Below are positions 56,332 through 64,000 of a DNA stretch of 64,000 nucleotides, piece after piece. The notes under the pieces are model-generated. The model did no database searches. It saw only the letters and a program-made list of their open reading frames with translations, and was not told the DNA's origin. Each line of letters starts with the position of its first letter. Position 1 is the stretch's first letter. The position numbers were made by a program, and so were the translations under genes. Source of the stretch: Cellulosimicrobium cellulans (GTDB lineage: Bacteria; Actinomycetota; Actinomycetes; Actinomycetales; Cellulomonadaceae); the NCBI RefSeq assembly GCF_007679345.1, contig NZ_VEGH01000006.1, forward strand, positions 186,001 through 250,000. Direction: 5' to 3'.

Positions 56332-57486
56332 ATGTCGAGCCCCGCCACGTCCGCGTCGCCCGCGCAGCCCCGCCCGATCGACGGCTTCCACGCCGTCGTC
56401 CCCGCCGGCGGTGCCGGCACCCGGCTGTGGCCGCTGTCCCGCCAGGGCGCGCCCAAGTTCCTGCACGACCTGACCGGAACGGGCCGCACCCTGCTGCAGG
56501 GCACCGTCGACCGGCTGCTGCCGCTCACCGGCCGCGACGGGGTCCTCGTCGTCACCGGCGTCCGGCACGCGGAGGCCGTCGCCGCGCAGCTGCCCGAGCT
56601 CGGCCCGGGCCAGGTCGTCGCCGAGCCGTCGCCGCGCGACTCCATGGCGGCCATCGGGCTCGCCGCGGCGATCCTCGCCGAGCGGCACGGCCCCGAGGTG
56701 GTCCTGGGGTCGTTCGCCGCGGACCACGTCATCGACGACCTGGCCGGCTTCTGGTCGGCGGTCACCGAGGGCGTCGCCGCGGCCCGCGCCGGCTACGTCG
56801 TGACCATCGGCATCACCGCGACGGAACCGTCCACCGCGTTCGGCTACATCCGCGCGGCCGAGCCGCTCGGCGCCGAGGGCGCCCCGAGCGCGCGGCACGT
56901 CGCCGGCTTCACCGAGAAGCCCGACGCGGAGACCGCCGCCGGCTACCTCGCGACCGGCGACTACTGGTGGAACGCCGGCATGTTCCTCGTCCAGGCCGGC
57001 GTGCTGCTGGACCACCTGGCGCAGCAGCTGCCCCCGCTGGCCGCCGGGCTGCGGGCGATCGCCGCCGTCTGGGACGACCCGGAGCGCCGGGACGCCGTGC
57101 TCGCGCAGACCTGGCCCGGGCTGACCAAGATCGCCATCGACCACGCGATCGCCGAGCCCGTCGCGGCCGCCGGCGGCGTCGCCGTGGTGCCGGGGTCGTT
57201 CACCTGGGACGACGTGGGCGACTTCGACTCGCTCGCCGCCCTGCTGCCCGCGGTCGGGGTCGACGGCGGCCGCTCGCTCGGTGACGACGGCCTGGTGCTG
57301 CGGCTCGACGCCCCCGGCGCGGTCGTGGTGCCCGGCGCGGGCCGCGCGGTGACCGTGCTCGGCGTCCGGGACGCCGTCGTGGTCGACACCCCGGACGCCC
57401 TGCTCGTCACCACCCGGGCGCACGCCCAGGCGGTGAAGCAGGCGGTGGACGGCTGGCGCGAGCGCGGTCGCGACGACCTGCTCTGA
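56332..57486 (+). CDS. manC: Mannose-1-phosphate guanylyltransferase
   Basis: A 384-residue nucleotidyltransferase that makes GDP-mannose from mannose-1-phosphate and GTP. The N-terminal signature is VVPAGGAGTRLWPLSRQGAP with KFL near residue 40. ITATEPSTAFGYIRAAEPL and FTEKPDAETA are also typical. It lacks the C-terminal phosphomannose isomerase domain of bifunctional enzymes. GDP-mannose feeds glycolipid and glycan synthesis and may supply the membrane mannosyltransferase at 40102. A hairpin at 57498-57524 ends the gene. Confidence 0.93.
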   Translation: MSSPATSASPAQPRPIDGFHAVVPAGGAGTRLWPLSRQGAPKFLHDLTGTGRTLLQGTVDRLLPLTGRDGVLVVTGVRHAEAVAAQLPELGPGQVVAEPSPRDSMAAIGLAAAILAERHGPEVVLGSFAADHVIDDLAGFWSAVTEGVAAARAGYVVTIGITATEPSTAFGYIRAAEPLGAEGAPSARHVAGFTEKPDAETAAGYLATGDYWWNAGMFLVQAGVLLDHLAQQLPPLAAGLRAIAAVWDDPERRDAVLAQTWPGLTKIAIDHAIAEPVAAAGGVAVVPGSFTWDDVGDFDSLAALLPAVGVDGGRSLGDDGLVLRLDAPGAVVVPGAGRAVTVLGVRDAVVVDTPDALLVTTRAHAQAVKQAVDGWRERGRDDLL

Positions 57487-57497
57487 CCGGGCGCCCC

Positions 57498-57524
57498 GGC
57501 CCGCGGCGTCCCCCGCCGCGGGCC
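57498..57524 (+). terminator. Hairpin after manC
   Basis: GGCCCGCGGCG and CGCCGCGGGCC form a perfect 11-bp stem with a 5-nt loop, starting 12 bp after the stop. Confidence 0.6.
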
Positions 57525-57578
57525 CGCCCGCCGCGGGCCGCCGGAGTGCGCGGACCTGCCGCCACCTGCGGGGACGAC

Positions 57579-57584
57579 TAGGGT
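57579..57584 (+). promoter_or_regulatory. Predicted leaderless -10 box of M20 gene
   Basis: TAGGGT, 7 nt, then GTG 57592. Confidence 0.55.
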
Positions 57585-57591
57585 CGGGAGC

Positions 57592-58794
57592 GTGATCGTC
57601 GATGCCTCCCGGGTCAACCAGCTCGTCGCCACCCTGCAGCCCGAGCTGGTGGAGATCCGCCGCGACATCCACGCGCACCCCGAGCTCGGCCGCACGGAGC
57701 AGCGCACCACCCGCCTGATCGCCGACCGGCTGCGGCTGTCCGGCCTGTCCCCGAAGCCGCTGCCCGGGACGGGCCTGATCTGCGACATCGGGCCCAGCCC
57801 TCTCGAGACGGGCCGCCGCCGCATCGCGCTGCGCGCCGACATCGACGCGCTCCCGGTCCAGGAGACGACGGGGCTGCCCTACTCCTCGACCGTGCACGGC
57901 GTCGCGCACGCCTGCGGCCACGACGTGCACACCACCGCGCTGCTCGGCGCCGGGCTGGTGCTCGCCGAGCTGCATGCCGCCGGCGAGCTGCCGACGGGGG
58001 TGCGGCTGGTGTTCCAGCCCGCCGAGGAGGTGCAGCCCGGCGGCGCGCTCGACGTCCTGCAGGCCGGGGCGATGGACGGCATCGGCCGGATCTTCGCGCT
58101 GCACTGCGACCCGAAGGTCGACGTCGGCCGGATCGGCAGCCGGATCGGCCCGATCACCTCGGCCTCCGACGAGATCACCGTCGTCCTGACCGGGCCCGGC
58201 GGGCACACGTCGCGCCCGCACCTCACGGCCGACCTGGTCTACGCGCTCGGGCAGGTCATCACCCAGGTGCCCGCGGTGCTCGGCCGCCGGCTCGACCCGC
58301 GGTCCGGGGTCAACCTCACCTGGGGCGCGGTGCAGGCCGGCTCGGCGCACAACGCCATCCCCGCCTCCGGCTCGGTGCGCGGCACCCTGCGCTGCCTGGA
58401 CGTGCGCGCGTGGGAGAAGGCGTCCCAGGTGCTGCACGCGGCGGTGGAGCAGGTGGTCGCGCCCTACGGCGTCGAGGTCGAGGTGCGGCACCAGCGCGGC
58501 GTCCCGCCGGTCGAGAACGACGAGCGCGCGGTCGCCGTGCTGGAGGCCGCGGCGCGCGACGTGCTGGGGGAGGAGGCGGTCCAGCTCACCGAGCAGTCGC
58601 TCGGCGGCGAGGACTTCGCCTGGTACCTCACGCGCGTCCCCGGCGCGATGGCCCGGCTCGGCACCCGCACCCCGGGCGGCCGGACGTACGACATCCACCA
58701 GGGGGACCTGGTGGTGGACGAGCGTGCGATCGCGGCCGGCGCGGCGCTGCTCGCGCGGGCGGCGCTGCGGGTCGGCGCGACGCCCGGGGGCTGA
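57592..58794 (+). CDS. M20D family amidohydrolase
   Basis: A 400-residue metal-dependent amidohydrolase of the hippurate/IAA-amino acid hydrolase group. It has RRDIHAHPELGRTEQRTT, ALRADIDALPVQE, VAHACGHDVHTTALLG and FQPAEEVQPGGALD (metal and catalytic Glu). A C-terminal SLGGEDFAWYL supplies the last ligand. These enzymes release amino acids from N-acyl conjugates; the substrate here is unknown. The following 240 bp carry the promoter of the nucleoside importer. Confidence 0.92.
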   Translation: MIVDASRVNQLVATLQPELVEIRRDIHAHPELGRTEQRTTRLIADRLRLSGLSPKPLPGTGLICDIGPSPLETGRRRIALRADIDALPVQETTGLPYSSTVHGVAHACGHDVHTTALLGAGLVLAELHAAGELPTGVRLVFQPAEEVQPGGALDVLQAGAMDGIGRIFALHCDPKVDVGRIGSRIGPITSASDEITVVLTGPGGHTSRPHLTADLVYALGQVITQVPAVLGRRLDPRSGVNLTWGAVQAGSAHNAIPASGSVRGTLRCLDVRAWEKASQVLHAAVEQVVAPYGVEVEVRHQRGVPPVENDERAVAVLEAAARDVLGEEAVQLTEQSLGGEDFAWYLTRVPGAMARLGTRTPGGRTYDIHQGDLVVDERAIAAGAALLARAALRVGATPGG

Positions 58795-58927
58795 TCTCCG
58801 CCCGGCCCGCGGCCCGCGGCACCGCGCGCTGGGCCGGTCGGGTGAGTCGTCCCGCGGACGAATGTTCCAAGTCAGTAACGAAGGGCCCCGGAAGGGGTCC
58901 GGTAACACAGCCGACACCTGGGCGTGG

Positions 58928-58933
58928 CTAGTG
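58928..58933 (+). promoter_or_regulatory. Predicted -10 box of nucleoside ABC operon
   Basis: TAGTGT, with a leader of about 100 nt to GTG 59038. The AGGAG site is at 59027-59031. A direct duplicate of the box occurs at 60238. Confidence 0.4.
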
Positions 58934-59037
58934 TTCCTCGCAACGCCGGACGACCCCTCCCGACCCACGCGCAGCGTCGCGCGCGGCGACCGGGCGGGCC
59001 TCACGGACCGGTCGACGACGAGAAGCAGGAGCATCGC

Positions 59038-60132
59038 GTGAAGAAGATCATCCGTGCGGCCGCCCTCACCGGGGCTGTCGCGCTCGCCCTCGCCGCCTGC
59101 GGCAGCGCGCCGGAGGAGTCCGACAGCACCGCCGGTGGCGGCGACGCCGGCGGCTCCGACTTCAAGGCCTGCATGGTGTCCGACTCCGGCGGCTTCGAGG
59201 ACAAGTCCTTCAACCAGTCGGGCGCCGAGGGCCTCGACCGCGCCAAGGACGAGCTGGGCATCCAGGAGGTCAAGGTCGAGTCGACCGCGGAGACCGACTT
59301 CACGCCGAACATCGACTCGCTGGTGCAGCAGGACTGCAACCTGATCATCGGCGTCGGCTTCCTGCTCGAGGACCCGATCCAGGAGGCCGCCGAGGCCAAC
59401 CCGGACATCGAGTTCGCGCTGATCGACTCCGCGTTCTCCGACGCGGACTTCAACCCGGTGACGCTGGACAACGCCAAGCCGCTGCTGTTCAACACGCAGG
59501 AGGCCGCGTACCTGGCCGGCTACGTCGCCGCGGGCACCTCGACCACGGGCACCGTCGCCACCTTCGGCGGCATCCAGCTCCCGTCGGTCTCGATCTTCAT
59601 GGACGGCTTCGCCGACGGCGTCGCCAAGTACAACGAGGACAACGGCGCCGACGTCAAGGTCCTCGGCTGGGACAAGGAGGCCCAGACCGGCTCCTTCACC
59701 GGTGACTTCGAGAACCAGACCAACGGCCAGAACCTGGCCAAGGGCTTCATCGACCAGGGCGCGGACGTCATCATGCCCGTCGCCGGCCCGGTCGGCCTCG
59801 GTGCCGCCGCGGCCGCGCAGGAGGCCGGGAACGTCTCCATCGTGGGCGTCGACGCCGACTGGTTCGAGACCTCGCCCGACTACTCCTCGATCATCCTGAC
59901 CTCGGTCATGAAGGAGATCGGCCAGGCCGTGTTCGACACGGTCAAGGAGGCCTCGGAGGGCAACTTCTCCTCGGAGCCGTACGTCGGCACCCTGGAGAAC
60001 GAGGGCATCGGCATCGCGCCGTTCCACGACTTCGACTCGGTGGTCCCCGAGGAGGTCAAGACGGCCGTCGAGGACCTGAAGGCCCAGATCATCTCCGGTG
60101 ACCTGGTCGTGGAGTCCATCAGCCAGAACTGA
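59038..60132 (+). CDS. BMP-family nucleoside-binding lipoprotein
   Basis: A 364-residue substrate-binding protein of the Bmp/Med (PnrA-like) family, which binds purine nucleosides. The signal peptide KKIIRAAALTGAVALALAAC ends in a lipobox LAAC. The mature part has CMVSDSGGFEDKSFNQSGAE near its start and GADVIMPVAGPVGLGAAAAA later, both typical. GTG 59038 has AGGAG 6 nt upstream and begins the signal peptide. It is followed by a strong hairpin, then the ATPase and permease genes. Confidence 0.93.
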   Translation: MKKIIRAAALTGAVALALAACGSAPEESDSTAGGGDAGGSDFKACMVSDSGGFEDKSFNQSGAEGLDRAKDELGIQEVKVESTAETDFTPNIDSLVQQDCNLIIGVGFLLEDPIQEAAEANPDIEFALIDSAFSDADFNPVTLDNAKPLLFNTQEAAYLAGYVAAGTSTTGTVATFGGIQLPSVSIFMDGFADGVAKYNEDNGADVKVLGWDKEAQTGSFTGDFENQTNGQNLAKGFIDQGADVIMPVAGPVGLGAAAAAQEAGNVSIVGVDADWFETSPDYSSIILTSVMKEIGQAVFDTVKEASEGNFSSEPYVGTLENEGIGIAPFHDFDSVVPEEVKTAVEDLKAQIISGDLVVESISQN

Positions 60133-60143
60133 CGCACCAGCAC

Positions 60144-60184
60144 CACCGGTGGCCCGGGCAGCACGCCTGCCCGGGCCACCGGTG
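60144..60184 (+). terminator. Stem-loop between lipoprotein and ATPase genes
   Basis: A perfect 18-bp stem (arms 60144-60161 and 60167-60184) with a 5-nt loop starts 11 bp after the lipoprotein stop. It probably lowers read-through or stabilises the lipoprotein mRNA. Confidence 0.8.
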
Positions 60185-60237
60185 CGTTCACCCGCGCACC
60201 CGGGACCTGAGGCTGTGATCGGCCGTCCGGTTTGGCC

Positions 60238-60243
60238 TAGTGT
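60238..60243 (+). promoter_or_regulatory. Possible internal -10 box before ATPase gene
   Basis: TAGTGT, 36 nt before GTG 60280, beyond the stem-loop. AAGGAG precedes the start codon. Confidence 0.4.
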
Positions 60244-60279
60244 GCGCAGCGACACGATCGACCGAAGGAGCATTCCCAC

Positions 60280-61856
<1,577 letters not shown>

Positions 61857-61860
<4 letters not shown>

Positions 61861-63140
61861 GCCAGGCGACCCCCGCCCCCGAGCAGCCGCCGGCCGGGTC
61901 CACCGCGCCGGCGCGCCGCGACGACGGCCTCGAGTCCCGCGCCCAGGGCGCGCTGCGCGAGATGCTGGAGAGCAGCTGGCTGGTGACGCTCGCCGCCCTG
62001 GTGCTGGCGCTCGTCATCTCCGGCGTGCTGATCGCGGCCGCGGACAGCGCCGTGCAGGACGCCGCGGGCTACTTCTTCGCGCGGCCGGCGGACTTCTTCT
62101 CCGCGGCGTGGGACGCCGTCTGGGGCGCCTACGTGGCGCTGTTCCAGGGCGCCGTCTTCGACCCGGGTGCCGCGACGTTCGCCCGCGGCATCCGCCCGAT
62201 CACCGAGACCATGACCTGGGCCGTCCCGCTGATCCTCGCCGGCCTGGGCCTGGGCATCGGCTTCCGGGCCGGCATGTTCAACATCGGTGCGCAGGGCCAG
62301 ATCATCCTCGGCGCGATCTTCGCCGGCTACATCGGCTTCGCCTGGGACCTGCCGCCGGTGCTGCACCTGCTGCTCGCCGTGATCGGCGGCGTCATCGGCG
62401 GCGGCCTGTGGGCCGGCATCGCCGGCTACCTCAAGGCCCGGACCGGGGCCAACGAGGTGATCGTCACGATCATGCTGAACAACATCGCGATCTACCTGGT
62501 GGGCTACCTGCTGACCACGTCGGCGTTCAAGCGCGGCGACAGCAACAACCCGGTGTCCCCGCCGATCGCCGAGACCGCGCTGTACCCGCAGCTGCTCGGC
62601 CCGCAGTTCCGGCTGCACCTCGGCTTCGTCGTCGCGATCCTCGCCGCCGTCTTCGTGTGGTGGCTGATGAACCGGTCGACGATCGGGTTCGCGTTCCGCG
62701 CGGTCGGGTCCAACCCGAACGCCGCCCGCACCGCGGGGATCAACGTCAACCGGATGTACCTGCTGGTGATGCTCGTGGCCGGCGGCCTGGCCGGCATGGC
62801 GGGCACCGCGCAGGTGCTCGGCACCGAGAAGGTGCTCACCGCCGGCATCGCGGCGAGCTTCGGGTTCGACGCGATCACCGTCGCGCTGCTCGGCCGGTCC
62901 AAGCCGCTCGGCACCTTCTTCGCCGGCCTGCTGTTCGGCGCCCTGCGCGCCGGCGGCTTCGCGATGCAGTCCCGCACCGGCACGCCGATCGACATCGTGC
63001 TGGTCGTCCAGTCCCTCGTCGTGCTGTTCATCGCGGCGCCCCCGCTGGTGCGCGCGGTGTTCCGCCTCCCGTCCCCCCGCGGTCCCGGCGCCCAGCCGGC
63101 CGAGCTCGCCGCGCCCGTCGTCAAGGAGGCCGCCGCGTGA
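61857..63140 (+). CDS. Nucleoside ABC importer permease 1
   Basis: A 427-residue membrane subunit of the BPD_transp_2 family (YufP/NupB-like) with about nine to ten spans. It includes ESSWLVTLAALVLALVISGV, FRAGMFNIGAQGQIILGAIF (typical of this class), RTGANEVIVTIMLNNIAIYL and AVGSNPNAARTAGINVNRMY. It forms the channel with the next permease. Both ends overlap neighbours by 4 nt. Confidence 0.94.
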
Positions 63141-64000
63141 GCGCCGTCGCCGCCCCCGCCCCCGCGCGCGCCGCGGCGGGCAAGCCGCTTCCGCCGATCT
63201 CCTACAAGGCGCCGATCGCGTACGGCGCGGTCGCCGCGGTCGCCCTGCTGCTGTTCGGGATCCTGCCCGCCTCGGGCCGGGAGACCTCGTTCACCATGTT
63301 CGCGCCGGGGGAGAACATCGAGTTCTCCGTCCCGTCCAAGCTGACCGCGATCGTGCTCTGCCTGATCGCGCTCGGGCTCGCGGCCTGGTCGTTCCAGGCC
63401 GCACGGACCCGCCGCAAGGTCGGCGTCTGGCTGCCCGCCGTGTACGCGGTGGCGCTGGTGTTCGCGCTGCTCACCTGGGCCGTCGCGGGCAAGGCGCAGC
63501 CGCTGCCCCTGACCAGCCTGCTGCAGGGCTCGCTGTTCCTCGCGGTGCCGCTGGTGTTCGGCGCCCTCGCCGGCCTGGTCAGCGAGCGGTCCGGCATCAT
63601 CAACATCGCGATCGAGGGCCAGCTGCTCGCGGGCGCGTTCCTCGCCGCGGTCGTCGCGACCATCACGTCCAGCGCCTACGTCGGGCTCATCGCCGCGCCG
63701 ATCGCCGGCGCGCTGGTGTCGGCGCTGCTGGTCGCGTTCGCGATCAAGTACGTGGTCGACCAGATCATCGTCGGCGTCGTGCTCAACGTGCTGGTCGTCG
63801 GCATCACGAGCTACCTGTTCTCCACGGTCCTCAAGGAGAACGCCGGCACGCTCAACACGCCGCCGCGCCTGCCGACCCTGGCCATCCCCGGGCTGTCCGA
63901 CATCCCGATCATCGGCCCGGTGCTGTTCCGGCAGACGATCCTCGTCTACCTGATGTACGTCGTGGTGATCGTCCTGCAGGTGCTGGTGTTCCGGAGCCGC
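63137..64000 (+). CDS. Nucleoside ABC importer permease 2 (partial)
   Basis: At least 288 residues of a second BPD_transp_2 permease (YufQ/NupC-like), open at the right edge of the window. It starts MSAVAAPAPARAAAGKPLPP and has a first span near residues 27-46. Core segments are GALAGLVSERSGIINIAIEG and VVDQIIVGVVLNVLVVGITS. GTG 63137 overlaps the stop of permease 1 and has AAGGAGG upstream. The end, and any following gene such as a deaminase or phosphorylase, lie outside the window. Confidence 0.92.
   Translation, partial: MSAVAAPAPARAAAGKPLPPISYKAPIAYGAVAAVALLLFGILPASGRETSFTMFAPGENIEFSVPSKLTAIVLCLIALGLAAWSFQAARTRRKVGVWLPAVYAVALVFALLTWAVAGKAQPLPLTSLLQGSLFLAVPLVFGALAGLVSERSGIINIAIEGQLLAGAFLAAVVATITSSAYVGLIAAPIAGALVSALLVAFAIKYVVDQIIVGVVLNVLVVGITSYLFSTVLKENAGTLNTPPRLPTLAIPGLSDIPIIGPVLFRQTILVYLMYVVVIVLQVLVFRSR

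Overview
The window is 64 kb of very GC-rich (roughly 72-75%), densely packed chromosome from an actinobacterium. A mycothiol-type deacetylase (mshB), a sigE/rseA/htrA/tatB cluster, DUF3117, a FolP2-type paralogue, actinobacterial DapD and frequent GTG starts all fit Actinomycetota. The gene mix (aerotaxis genes, a four-gene succinate dehydrogenase, a VanW protein, large peptide and nucleoside ABC importers) suggests Micrococcales, possibly Cellulomonadaceae. The genus is an inference. I saw no rRNA, tRNA, insertion sequence, prophage or CRISPR array. About 62 protein genes are supported, and the last one runs off the right edge.

Layout. 0-9.7 kb: xseA, ispH, rmuC, an ABC exporter pair, ychF, an RlmG-like rRNA methyltransferase and an SDR dehydrogenase divergent from its MarR regulator. 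10.3-16.1 kb: an accessory-looking stretch with an AAA/DUF4143 ATPase behind a 23-bp repeat array, a DUF1801 protein, an APC permease, a hemerythrin-like protein, a CGNR regulator and a VOC protein. 16.5-23.9 kb: a peptide ABC operon (lipoprotein, two permeases, fused ATPase) interrupted by an antisense PH-domain gene. 24-31.8 kb: typA, mshB, a membrane protein, a flavin reductase, a VanW protein, ferredoxin and dapC. 32-35 kb: citrate synthase and a split PAS plus chemotaxis transducer. 35.2-43.5 kb: dapD, dapE, a LOG protein, folP2-like, a membrane mannosyltransferase, DUF3117 and pepA. 43.6-48.4 kb: an O-methyltransferase divergent from sigE-rseA-htrA-tatB. 48.4-56.2 kb: trpS, a 2H phosphoesterase, a YihY protein, an AbiEi/DUF559 gene between palindromes, and sdhCDAB. 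56.3-64 kb: manC, an M20 amidohydrolase and a nucleoside ABC operon.

How the parts work together. dapC, dapD and dapE belong to the succinylase branch of diaminopimelate/lysine synthesis. gltA and sdhCDAB are TCA-cycle genes with visible palindromic regulatory sites (a CRP/GlxR-type box at gltA and another palindrome at sdhC). SigE, its zinc anti-sigma factor and HtrA form an envelope-stress circuit with a recognisable SigE-type promoter in front of sigE. Both importers share one architecture: lipoprotein gene, strong stem-loop, then the membrane and ATPase genes.

The most unusual DNA is not in the genes. There are head-to-head arrays of 19-bp repeats (seven plus seven copies between xseA and ispH, two plus two after the chemotaxis gene). 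A four-copy 23-bp array carries the predicted promoter of the DUF4143 ATPase. About sixteen genes have a TANNNT-like box 6-8 nt before the start codon, implying leaderless mRNAs. The O-methyltransferase gene appears to start at ATC.
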